From positions 1-64,000 of the forward strand of contig CANCXX010000016.1 in assembly GCA_947381965.1 (NCBI GenBank): 64,000 bases of DNA. Reading direction: 5' to 3'. The notes beneath the pieces were generated by a model that saw only the letters and a list, made by a program, of their open reading frames with translations, did no database searches and was not told the DNA's origin. Shown here in pieces: positions 25,343 through 32,557 of this stretch. Positions within the stretch are counted from its first letter, which is position 1; every line of letters begins with the position of its first letter. This DNA comes from an uncultured bacterium (GTDB taxonomy: Bacteria > Bacillota > Clostridia > Lachnospirales > Lachnospiraceae). The translations under genes were made by a program, and so were the position numbers.

Positions 25343-28156
25343 TCAGTATCCCATATAACTGATATTCATATCAACATTACCGCTAATGCCAGCCACTTTT
25401 CCTTTGGAAGAATACTGCCACATATCATATCTGGTTCTGTTATAGCTGGGCGCTGCCGCATACTGGGCAAGCCATATTTTATATCCGGTCAGGCTTGGCG
25501 TGTTAATATGAGTGGTAAACCATGTCTTGTTTGCATAAATACCTGCTTTATAGCCTGAATTCTGTATCGTCTGGCAAAAAGCGTTGCAGACAGCGGTTCT
25601 GGTATCGACACTGATACGGTCTGCCCGTCCGTTATTGCCATTTGTGGCTTCCACATCTAAAAATACCGGATATGTAAGATTATAACCCTTTATCAGACTA
25701 AGTACCATAGAAGCTTCTTCCACTGCCTCCACTTCATTCACTGCCTGGGTGAAAAAGTAAACGCCCACCTTCAGTCCTGCGCTGGAGGCTCCCTGAATAT
25801 TTTTTCGGAAAGCGGAATCCTCCACCAGCGCTCCGGTAGCCGAGCCTCTGTAACCGCATCGGATAATCACATAAGAAACCCCGCTGTTTTTCACTGCATT
25901 CCAGTCAATATTTCCATTATACCGGGAAACGTCTATTCCCATGTGCCCGGAACCGGTATTTAAAGATCCATCGCTGTTAAAATTATATTTGGCTCCCTGA
26001 ATGACCTGCTCTCCGGTAACTTTGTTTCCATTTTTATCAAAATAGAATGTAGCTCCGTCAATCTCCTGCCATCCGGTATACTTGTACTCTCCTTTGGTCT
26101 GTGTAACCTTCCTGAAAAACTCTTTGATATTACTGTTATAATAGTCGGCGTACTTGGCCTCCACATATTTTCCATCAGCTGTTTTAATATAAAGAGTTTC
26201 TCCGCTGGTAGTCTTTAAAACACTCTTTGTATCCGTCCTTGCGCCTCCCGGCGTTGCCGTGGGAGAAGAACTGGGTGTTGCTGTCGGCGTTGCTGCCGGT
26301 GTTTTTGTGGGAGATACGGCCGCTGTAGGCGTTGCTGTTGCTTTACTGGTAGCTGTCGCTGTGGCCGCCGCCGTAGGCGTTGCCGTTGCCTCCGGAGTTG
26401 CCGTAGGCGGCGCTGTTGCTTCTGGGGTCTGTGTAGGCGCTAATGTGGGAAGCGCCGTAGGCTCATTGGTAGGCTCCGCCGTGGGTTCCGGCTCCTTTGT
26501 GGGAACTGCCGTGGGTTCCGGTTCTTCGGTGGGATCCGGCTCCTTTGTAGGCTCTGCCGGTGCCTCCGGCTGGCTGTCGCCGCCTCCCCCTTCCCCTTCT
26601 TCGTCTATGGTTTTGTCGTTGTCATTTCCGGTTTCGTCCACCGTCCTGAGAGTGGTGTCCGGTGCCGCAAGCAAACGAAAACCGGCATCCGCCTTCTGTT
26701 CCGGATCCGCGATTTTGCTTCTGTCTACCTTTTCATATTCCTCAACCGTAGACCCGGTTCCTTCAATCAACGTTTTAGTGGACTCTACCCATTCCACCGT
26801 ATCCTTATTGGTGGATTCCACCACCGTTTCATTTACCTTGGTGTCCTCCACCGCTACATTTACCTGTGATTCTGTCTTTACTTCATCTGCAATTTCCACC
26901 TTTTTGTATTCAATGGTATCTTTTACCGTAATGGCCACTGCTTCAGAAGAAATAGTATACTCGTTGTCTGACACAGGAGAAGTGATTTTAATCTTATATT
27001 TTCCAGGTTCTATATTCGTCTGGTAAATGATACCGTCTTTGTCTTCGTCCTTCATGGTGTAAGTTCCTCCCGAAGGCTTTTCAATTTCCACTTCAAAAGC
27101 TATGCTGGGTATCAGTTTTCCAGATTTTTTATTTACAAATTTTATCTTTAAATCCTTCTGAATGGAAGTCAGGTTTAAACCTACCTCTGTCTTTCCCGAT
27201 GTTTGTCCGTTTTCTCCTTGCTCCTGTCCCTTTTCTGACTCATCCCATTCATTTTCATCCTCTTCTATTCCGGCTGCCATAAGCTTTGCTGCCTGGGCAT
27301 CTGCAACCGCAATCAGACCGCTCTCTCCAATTACGCTGATGTCTTCCACTCCTGCCCCAATCTCGGCAAAGGTTTCCAACTGCATCTTATTGCTTCTGGC
27401 AATAAAATAGATAGAGCCTGTGACTACCGCCAGAATTAAAACCGCCGCACCTGTAAGCGTCACAATATGATCCGACAGGGACATATTCGTAATTTTATCA
27501 ATTACCTTCCTTATCCCTTTGTCTTCCGCTTCTTCATTTTCTTCGTCATACCCTGTTTCGTAATCCTCTTCATCTTCTTCATCATCATAGACATCTTCTT
27601 CGTACTGTTCTGATTCGTAATCCTCTTCTACTTCATACCCGTCTTCATAATCCTCTTCGTCTTCGTATTCTTCTTCCTCATAGTCCTCTTCGTCTTCATA
27701 CTCTTCTTCGTACCCATCCGGTTCGTACTCTTCGTAACTGTCCTCTTCTACCTCATATCCGTCTTCATAATCCTCTTCGTCTTCGTATTCTTCTTCCTCA
27801 TAGTCCTCTTCGTCTTCATACTCTTCTTCGTACCCATCCGGTTCGTACTCTTCGTAACTGTCCTCTTCTACCTCATATCCGTCTTCATAATCCTCTTCGT
27901 CTTCGTATTCTTCTTCCTCATAGTCCTCTTCGTCTTCATACTCTTCTTCGTACCCATCCGGTTCGTACTCTTCGTAACTGTCCTCTTCTACCTCATATTC
28001 GTCTTCATAATCCTCTTCGTCTTCGTATTCTTCCTCATAATCTTCTTCATTTTCATAATCGTCTTCATCAAAATCAATCCACTTTGCTTTTTCAGATTTC
28101 CTGCCCTGCTTCTTCCCTTTATTCCCCTTCTGTAGTTTCCGCAGTAACTTACTCAT
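25343..28156 (-). CDS. Membrane-anchored GH25 lysozyme with acidic repeat tail
   Basis: The 937-residue protein has five parts. Residues 30-212 are an extremely acidic Glu/Asp/Tyr tail with near-identical 40-residue repeats. A membrane helix spans 231-253. A Cna/SpaA-like beta domain lies at about 330-420, followed by a Pro/Thr-rich spacer (about 555-650) and cell-wall-binding-type repeats (WQEIDGATFYFDKNG). The GH25 muramidase domain is 739-937, with D742, D834 and E836 as candidate catalytic acids. The tail should lie in the cytoplasm and the enzyme outside, cutting peptidoglycan. GGAGG precedes the ATG, and a strong promoter lies upstream. Likely roles are wall remodelling or assembly. Confidence 0.9.
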   Translation of the reverse strand: MSKLLRKLQKGNKGKKQGRKSEKAKWIDFDEDDYENEEDYEEEYEDEEDYEDEYEVEEDSYEEYEPDGYEEEYEDEEDYEEEEYEDEEDYEDGYEVEEDSYEEYEPDGYEEEYEDEEDYEEEEYEDEEDYEDGYEVEEDSYEEYEPDGYEEEYEDEEDYEEEEYEDEEDYEDGYEVEEDYESEQYEEDVYDDEEDEEDYETGYDEENEEAEDKGIRKVIDKITNMSLSDHIVTLTGAAVLILAVVTGSIYFIARSNKMQLETFAEIGAGVEDISVIGESGLIAVADAQAAKLMAAGIEEDENEWDESEKGQEQGENGQTSGKTEVGLNLTSIQKDLKIKFVNKKSGKLIPSIAFEVEIEKPSGGTYTMKDEDKDGIIYQTNIEPGKYKIKITSPVSDNEYTISSEAVAITVKDTIEYKKVEIADEVKTESQVNVAVEDTKVNETVVESTNKDTVEWVESTKTLIEGTGSTVEEYEKVDRSKIADPEQKADAGFRLLAAPDTTLRTVDETGNDNDKTIDEEGEGGGGDSQPEAPAEPTKEPDPTEEPEPTAVPTKEPEPTAEPTNEPTALPTLAPTQTPEATAPPTATPEATATPTAAATATATSKATATPTAAVSPTKTPAATPTATPSSSPTATPGGARTDTKSVLKTTSGETLYIKTADGKYVEAKYADYYNSNIKEFFRKVTQTKGEYKYTGWQEIDGATFYFDKNGNKVTGEQVIQGAKYNFNSDGSLNTGSGHMGIDVSRYNGNIDWNAVKNSGVSYVIIRCGYRGSATGALVEDSAFRKNIQGASSAGLKVGVYFFTQAVNEVEAVEEASMVLSLIKGYNLTYPVFLDVEATNGNNGRADRISVDTRTAVCNAFCQTIQNSGYKAGIYANKTWFTTHINTPSLTGYKIWLAQYAAAPSYNRTRYDMWQYSSKGKVAGISGNVDMNISYMGY
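27621..27980. repeat. Three coding 120-bp tandem repeats in the lysozyme tail
   Basis: Units start at 27621, 27741 and 27861, with a partial unit from 27981. They are nearly identical at DNA level and encode 40-residue Glu/Asp/Tyr repeats. Such identity implies recent amplification and the chance of copy-number change in steps of 40 codons without frameshift. Short-read assembly could collapse this region. Confidence 0.9.
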
Positions 28157-28284
28157 TTATGTAAATCCTCCTGTTTATTTCCTGCCACCTGCCCAAAACA
28201 GTTTTCAAAATTGCTCTGACAATTCCATTGCTTTTGCTTTCATCTGCACAAATCTTTCGCAAATTTCTGGTTACATCTTTTGGT

Positions 28285-28313
28285 ATTATAACATTTCTAT
28301 CCTACCAGCACAA
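28285..28313 (-). promoter_or_regulatory. Sigma-A promoter for the GH25 lysozyme gene
   Basis: On the minus strand TTGTGC (28313-28308), a 17-base spacer and a perfect TATAAT (28290-28285) are present. The leader to the ATG at 28156 would be about 120 bases. Confidence 0.7.
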
Positions 28314-28427
28314 TTATTTTGTCTTTTTCCATCCATAAAAAATATCTATCTCCAAATTACTGTCATTTTACATAATTATTTGCGGCTTTCTGTCGCTAAA
28401 GTACGGCAAATATTACCATATAAGTTA

Positions 28428-28471
28428 TTGACTTTTTTCGCAAAAACTGTAAACTTAATTACAAGTTTACA
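28428..28471 (+). promoter_or_regulatory. Promoter with overlapping inverted-repeat operator
   Basis: TTGACT (28428-28433) and TAAACT (28450-28455) with a 16-base spacer make a plausible promoter for the zinc-ribbon gene. A perfect inverted repeat, TGTAAACTT-N6-AAGTTTACA (28448-28471), covers the -10 region and start site, the usual place for a repressor operator. The repressor is unknown. Confidence 0.5.
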
Positions 28472-28502
28472 ATTATGCTTGTTTAGGAAAAGGGGAATTT
28501 TT

Positions 28503-28838
28503 ATGATGTACATGCATTACTGCAAACGCTGTCACCGTATTTTTATGCTTAACGGGCATAAAATGATATGTCCCAAATGTACCAATCCATTGACGGAACT
28601 TCAGATATCTTATCTGGACTACGTTGAAATGGATATGGCCGAACGGGAAGAATTCAAAAACAGTTGCGCCGACGACGCTCAATTGATGAAAATGAAAACT
28701 ACATATCGAATGTACAAGTACAGCAAATGGTATAAAGAGCTTCAGTTACAGAATGAAGATAATCTCCCGGTTACCACGTTGCTGGCTTCCATGATTCACC
28801 GTAATACAAATGACTGCGATTTGCAACAAACACACTGA
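28503..28838 (+). CDS. Small zinc-ribbon protein of unknown function
   Basis: The start at 28503 follows AAGGGG at seven bases, and the upstream extension has no support. The 111-residue product begins with a CxxC...CxxC zinc ribbon: CKRC (residues 7-10) and CPKC (23-26). A charged helical part rich in Met, Lys and Tyr follows (MKTTYRMYKYSKWYKELQ). No signal or membrane segment is seen. It could bind nucleic acid or a protein partner. It is a single-gene unit with its own promoter, operator-like dyad and terminator, so it is probably regulated separately from its neighbours. The family is not recognised. Confidence 0.8.
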   Translation: MMYMHYCKRCHRIFMLNGHKMICPKCTNPLTELQISYLDYVEMDMAEREEFKNSCADDAQLMKMKTTYRMYKYSKWYKELQLQNEDNLPVTTLLASMIHRNTNDCDLQQTH

Positions 28839-28856
28839 ATTAACCGTTAGGCTCAC

Positions 28857-28890
28857 AGGGCCGGATACATTCCGGCCCTTTTGTGCGCCT
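28857..28890 (+). terminator. Rho-independent terminator of the zinc-ribbon gene
   Basis: AGGGCCGGA and TCCGGCCCT form a strong stem with a five-base loop, followed by TTTTGTGCG and a further T run. It lies 18 bases after the stop codon. Confidence 0.85.
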
Positions 28891-28903
28891 TTTTATCTTT
28901 TCT

Positions 28904-28955
28904 TAGAGCGTGTTTGAAAAAAGCTTCGCTGGAAAATCGGGCGCATGACGGGCTA
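28904..28955. repeat. Partial copy of the AGAGCGTGTTTGAAAAA palindrome
   Basis: TAGAGCGTGTTTGAAAAA is followed at short distance by GGGCGCATGACGGGCTA. The second part matches the centre of the element at 53-216 (GGGCGCATAGCGGGCTA). The copy has lost its inner left arm and whole right arm and lies against the 3' end of the transporter gene. Confidence 0.6.
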
Positions 28956-28961
28956 AATTCC

Positions 28962-29297
28962 TTATCTGTAATATACAAAAATCCCACAAAGAATAACCAC
29001 CATTCCAATCAGCTTCCGCCAGGTAATTTTTTCTCCAAAAAACAGATAGCTTAAAAACATCACCACCACATATCCAAGGGACTCTATCACCGGAACATTG
29101 GAAAAATCCAGTCCTCTGTAAGCAAAAACCGTGATAAACATAGAGATAAACATCATACCATATCCGCATATTACATAAAGGTTCAAATATTCCTTTATGG
29201 GAGAATCATATGTTTTTTCCGCGCTCTTCTTTAATAGAATCTGCGCAAAAGATGCTATCACCACTGACAGAATCAGAATTAACAGATAACCGTTCAT
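28962..29297 (-). CDS. SMR/EamA-type four-helix transporter subunit (second of a pair)
   Basis: The 111 residues form four membrane helices (about 3-20, 37-60, 66-88, 94-110) with EKITWRKLIGMVVILCGIF at the end, as in ArnE/ArnF-like and small multidrug resistance proteins. The start codon overlaps the upstream partner's stop as ATGA, so the two are made together and probably form a heterodimer. Related pairs move lipid-linked sugars or small cationic compounds. The nearby glycan loci make a lipid-sugar role plausible, but substrate is unknown. Confidence 0.8.
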   Translation of the reverse strand: MNGYLLILILSVVIASFAQILLKKSAEKTYDSPIKEYLNLYVICGYGMMFISMFITVFAYRGLDFSNVPVIESLGYVVVMFLSYLFFGEKITWRKLIGMVVILCGIFVYYR

Positions 29298-29653
29298 GAT
29301 TTTTCATCCTCCCCGCCATTTAAAATAAAGATACCTGCCGCAACCATCAGGATACCTGCCGCCTTAAAAAAGGATATCTCCTCGTGGAAAAGAAAAATTC
29401 CCCACACAAGCGCCCACAATAAAGTAACCGCCTTATTTGCATAAGCCACTGAGAGTTCAAACTTTTTAATCACCTGCTGCCACAGCAGTGCATAAACGCC
29501 CAGCACTAAAACATCCAGTCCATAAAAGAGAAGAAAACCTATACTAAACAGTTCTCTGCCTGATGCAAATTTGGATACCACACTGGAAATACTGTATATA
29601 AAAAACACTGCCTGCAGCATAAGAATGTCTTTCCAACCAATCTTTTTCTTCAT
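29294..29653 (-). CDS. SMR/EamA-type four-helix transporter subunit (first of a pair)
   Basis: The open frame extends upstream to a TTG at 29758, but a promoter at 29703-29731 would place the transcript start inside that extension. The ATG at 29653 (MKKKIGWKD) is therefore preferred, giving 119 residues. Four helices are visible (about 7-26, 34-58, 65-83, 90-108), and the pattern LSVAYANKAVTLLWALVWG is typical of the EamA/SMR superfamily. It is coupled to the second subunit by a four-base overlap. The ribosome binding site is weak (AAAGGA, 13 bases away). Confidence 0.75.
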   Translation of the reverse strand: MKKKIGWKDILMLQAVFFIYSISSVVSKFASGRELFSIGFLLFYGLDVLVLGVYALLWQQVIKKFELSVAYANKAVTLLWALVWGIFLFHEEISFFKAAGILMVAAGIFILNGGEDEKS

Positions 29654-29702
29654 GCCATCCCATATTCCTTTACATATATTCTGTTCATTGCCAGTGAAAA
29701 CA

Positions 29703-29731
29703 ATTATAACAGACAACATCCAGCATGTCAT
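29703..29731 (-). promoter_or_regulatory. Sigma-A promoter for the transporter pair
   Basis: On the minus strand ATGACA (29731-29726), a 17-base spacer and a perfect TATAAT (29708-29703) are present. The predicted leader to the ATG at 29653 is about 43 bases. Confidence 0.65.
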
Positions 29732-29906
29732 TAATAAATTGTGTTCAATTCCGCCCAACAGATCACACGCTTATGGCATTAATTGATCTTTCCTGTGTCA
29801 AAAGTCCGTTTCTTTTGAGGGGGGATGAAGGCGAATATACTATAGGGAATTGCCAAACACATGGATGCGAAACTATTCTGACACAGTACAGGAAGCGCTG
29901 CAACAC

Positions 29907-29968
29907 TAGAGCGTGTTTGAAAAATCATTTCCAACATCTGCTGGGAAGCATTTTTCAAACACGCTCTA
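29907..29968. repeat. 62-bp palindrome, internally deleted derivative
   Basis: TAGAGCGTGTTTGAAAAAT and its complement frame a short centre containing CATTTCCAACATCTGCTGGGA. It keeps only the outer arms of the 164-bp element at 53-216. The surrounding 29732-30118 stretch has no gene. Confidence 0.8.
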
Positions 29969-30118
29969 AGGCAAATAAAAAAAAGAACTATCAGACAAAT
30001 CTTATAATAAACGAAATTTTGAAAAAATATATTTGTAAACATAGATCGCTTTTGGTGGGAAAAAGTGCCCATCGGCAAAACACTGTCTTTATATCGGGAA
30101 CCTGCATCAGCTTATCTG

Positions 30119-30544
30119 TTATTCATCCTGTTTTGACGGCCTTTTTCTTTCATTAAGCATTTTTTTCAGCTCATTCGCCTCTTCTTCGCTTATGCTTTCA
30201 TTTTCTTTACTGCCTAACAGAGATGCAATAATTCCTGCAATGTTAGCCTTCTCTACCCCAAATACGCTTTTCTGCAGGCGTTTGTATTCAGCAGCAAGAT
30301 ACTCTTCCCGGTTAAAACAGGGACGGTAAGCTCTTGCATACACACTGGCAACCAAAACGTGGTCAATTACCACCACTGCATTCTTAGCCGTCAAATGATT
30401 AATCGCCTGAGTAATTGAGGCAATACTAAGTTTCTTTTCCTTTATTCTTCCTGAAATTTCTTGTATTGTCAAATTTGCCTCTGTACCCCATAACACCTTC
30501 ATAATAATTACTTCCAAATCCGTTAAACGCGGTATAGCTTTCAT
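30119..30544 (-). CDS. BlaI/MecI/CopY-family transcriptional repressor
   Basis: The 141-residue protein begins with the winged-helix pattern of this family (LTDLEVIIMKVLW...ITQAINHLTAKNAVVV). The dimerisation region follows, with YRPCFNREEYLAAE and a helical end (SEEEANELKKMLNERKR). Family members repress beta-lactamase, wall-stress or metal genes and are usually controlled by a BlaR1-type membrane protease. None is encoded nearby, and the downstream stretch to 29732 has no gene. AGAGGAG precedes the start. A 205-bp palindrome lies 39 bases upstream. The target is unknown. Confidence 0.85.
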   Translation of the reverse strand: MKAIPRLTDLEVIIMKVLWGTEANLTIQEISGRIKEKKLSIASITQAINHLTAKNAVVVIDHVLVASVYARAYRPCFNREEYLAAEYKRLQKSVFGVEKANIAGIIASLLGSKENESISEEEANELKKMLNERKRPSKQDE

Positions 30545-30582
30545 ATTATCTTTCTCCTCTAAAAATAATTAGATAATTAGGT

Positions 30583-30787
30583 AATTGCGAAACTCGTAAA
30601 CTTGCTGAATATTCTGACAATATATTCTGCGAAAAGCCTTATGCACCATGAAATCAAGACCATAGAAGGCAGGAGGGACGCTCCCCGACTGTCTTCTGTC
30701 CTGCTGGGCTTGATGGAATGCACGGTGCAACAGGATTTGAGTGGAATATATTGTCAGAATATTTCCACAGCTTCGCGTTTCGCAATT
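30583..30787. repeat. 205-bp imperfect palindrome upstream of the BlaI-type gene
   Basis: Outer arms AATTGCGAAA and TTTCGCAATT and inner arms AATATTCTGACAATATATTC with its complement are near perfect. Further inside, GCACCATGAAATCAAG pairs with CTTGATGGAATGCACGGTGC with bulges, up to a G/C-rich centre. A second copy of the right arm opens the window (1-49). If transcribed it would fold into one long hairpin. No transposase is present. Confidence 0.8.
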
Positions 30788-30941
30788 ATCTGTTTAAGAA
30801 TAATAAAAGTCATTATAAATGTCAATATAATTGTCTTTATATTTTAATATTATTTAACCAGTTTATTTTTTTATTAAACAATTCTATAAATAAAATTCAT
30901 AAAATCACAGACTCAGCATATATTAATTTTTTATGAATAAG

Positions 30942-30970
30942 TGGATTTTTCATCTGAATAATAGTAGAAT
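30942..30970 (+). promoter_or_regulatory. Possible promoter for the acidic-tailed SGNH protein gene
   Basis: TGGATT (30942-30947), a 17-base spacer and TAGAAT (30965-30970) precede the gene by about 55 bases. The -35 match is weak. The surrounding sequence is very AT-rich, so chance matches are likely. Confidence 0.35.
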
Positions 30971-31030
30971 AGCAGATAATTGGAAACAGTTAATACAAAA
31001 TCCCCTAAAGATAAACCAAAGGAGAAGCTT

Positions 31031-32476
31031 ATGAGCCGCAATAAAAATATAAGCAATAAAAAAAGGACGCCTGGCAGGGAAAGCGCCGGCTTGAAAAATC
31101 CAGCCCGAAAATTTTCCAGAAAAGAATTGGATGACCTTGATTTTGAAGATTTGGATTTAGAGGACGAAACAGAAGAAATTTTTGAGGAAGCTATTAATAT
31201 AGAACCACAGGCAACTACTGATAAACCAGAGGATTCCCATCATCGTAAGGCTGATGCAGTGGACATAAATGATTTGGATTTAACCGCTAAAGATTCTGAT
31301 TCAGACTTTGAAGAGAATGAAGCGCTGACCACTGACAGCTGCCATTTGGAAAATGACGACGATTTAGACTTTATCACAGACGATGAGGAATCAGAAACTG
31401 AAGAGGATGAAGCGGATGAAGATATAGCGGACGAAGATACAGCAGATGCCCTGTCCCAATCCGCAGCGGGAAGAGGAGCCAAAAACGTCCTCTCCAAAAG
31501 AAACCTTCGCCTGAACCTGCACCTTATTTTAGTTGCCGCCATTTTCCTTATTGCAGTCACTGCCATATACAGGCTCTATCGCTGGAATAAAGGCACACCT
31601 ATAGATGAAACGGATACGGAAGAAGTAGACCCTTCCCAGTTTGATGTGGAAACCCTGGATATGATAATTCCCATGGACGCCTCTTTATTGGAAGGAAGGG
31701 AAGATGACGGTGAAACCATCATTTTATGTCTGGGAAATAATCCCTTTTCCGATGACCGGACTGAGACGGGACTGGCCTCCCAGATTGCCCAAAAGACAAA
31801 CGCAACTGTTTACGACTGCTCTTTTCCCGACTCCTCCGCCGCCTGTCGGTATCCTACCTACAACCCGGAGTTTACCAGGGACCATTTTAACTTATATTAT
31901 GTGATAGAATCATTCCGCAATCAGGAGTTTCTGCCCATTACCACAATTGCCAGCCAGCAGCTGAACCCCAAATTTCTGGAGTCGGCGGAACTGATGCAGA
32001 CAATAGATATGGACAAAGTGGACATTCTTATCATTATGTATGACAGCACAGATTACAATATCGGCACGCCCTCGGACAACCCGGACAACCCTTATGATGT
32101 TACAGCATTTACCGGCGGCCTGCGAACATCCATCCAAAACATTAAGGATACCTGGCCGCACATCCGCATTTTTGTGATGTCCCACACCTACGCCCAGCAT
32201 CTGGACGACGATGGCAATCTGCATAACGGCACCATCACTGACCTTGGCAACGGTACCCTAAATCACTATCTGGTCAAAGAATCAGAAGCGGTTATGGACT
32301 GCGGCGTCTCCTTTGTTGACAACTACTATGGAACCATCAACGAAGATAACTATCAGGACTATCTGATAGACTACATGCACTATAACAATGAAGGGCGGGA
32401 AAAACTGGCCGACCGCATTGCTGATATTATTAATAACCAGATGGCCACTGTAAACTCAACGACTCCCAAAGACTAA
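31031..32476 (+). CDS. Acidic-tailed membrane protein with SGNH-like extracellular domain
   Basis: The start at 31031 follows AAAGGAG; the upstream extension is unsupported. The 481 residues comprise a basic start, an acidic Asp/Glu tail (31-140), a membrane helix (161-180) and an extracellular domain. The domain has an SGNH-like layout: ILCLGNNPFSDDR (about 231-243), a central VDILIIMYDSTDYN and a final DYMHYNNEGREKLA whose Asp and His match block V. The usual block I serine is not obvious (GNN), so catalysis is uncertain. It may bind or modify a wall glycan. The plan (acidic tail, one helix, wall domain) parallels the lysozyme at 25343-28156. Confidence 0.75.
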   Translation: MSRNKNISNKKRTPGRESAGLKNPARKFSRKELDDLDFEDLDLEDETEEIFEEAINIEPQATTDKPEDSHHRKADAVDINDLDLTAKDSDSDFEENEALTTDSCHLENDDDLDFITDDEESETEEDEADEDIADEDTADALSQSAAGRGAKNVLSKRNLRLNLHLILVAAIFLIAVTAIYRLYRWNKGTPIDETDTEEVDPSQFDVETLDMIIPMDASLLEGREDDGETIILCLGNNPFSDDRTETGLASQIAQKTNATVYDCSFPDSSAACRYPTYNPEFTRDHFNLYYVIESFRNQEFLPITTIASQQLNPKFLESAELMQTIDMDKVDILIIMYDSTDYNIGTPSDNPDNPYDVTAFTGGLRTSIQNIKDTWPHIRIFVMSHTYAQHLDDDGNLHNGTITDLGNGTLNHYLVKESEAVMDCGVSFVDNYYGTINEDNYQDYLIDYMHYNNEGREKLADRIADIINNQMATVNSTTPKD

Positions 32477-32482
32477 AAATTC

Positions 32483-32520
32483 AAAAAATAGAGCGTGTTT
32501 TGTACATGCTCTATTTTTTT
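32483..32520. terminator. Bidirectional terminator between convergent genes
   Basis: AATAGAGCGTGTTTTGTACA and ATGCTCTATT form a stem flanked by A and T runs on both sides. It serves the plus-strand gene ending at 32476 and the minus-strand SGNH gene ending at 32558. The AGAGCGTGTTT end resembles the dispersed palindrome family. Confidence 0.8.
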
Positions 32521-32557
32521 GGAAATTCCGGTTCTAAAGCTTCAAAAGACGGCAGCT

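Larger units (their letters stand above)
28157..28502. other. Divergent intergenic region
   Basis: This 346-bp, AT-rich stretch separates the lysozyme gene (minus) from the zinc-ribbon gene (plus). It holds one promoter for each and a 9-bp inverted repeat at the plus-strand promoter. Nothing else is recognised. Confidence 0.6.

Noticed and set aside
26259..27026. 255-codon plus-strand ORF rich in Val, Gly and Ala
   Set aside because: It is antisense to the Pro/Thr-rich linker of the lysozyme gene; its composition is a mirror of that linker, and there is no ribosome binding site.
27621..27980. Non-coding tandem repeat or CRISPR
   Set aside because: The 120-bp units are in frame and encode the acidic tail of the lysozyme, without spacers.
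29654..30118. Small transposase or other gene between the transporter pair and the BlaI-type gene
   Set aside because: Only short ORFs overlapping the 62-bp palindrome exist; none has a ribosome binding site or a recognisable motif.
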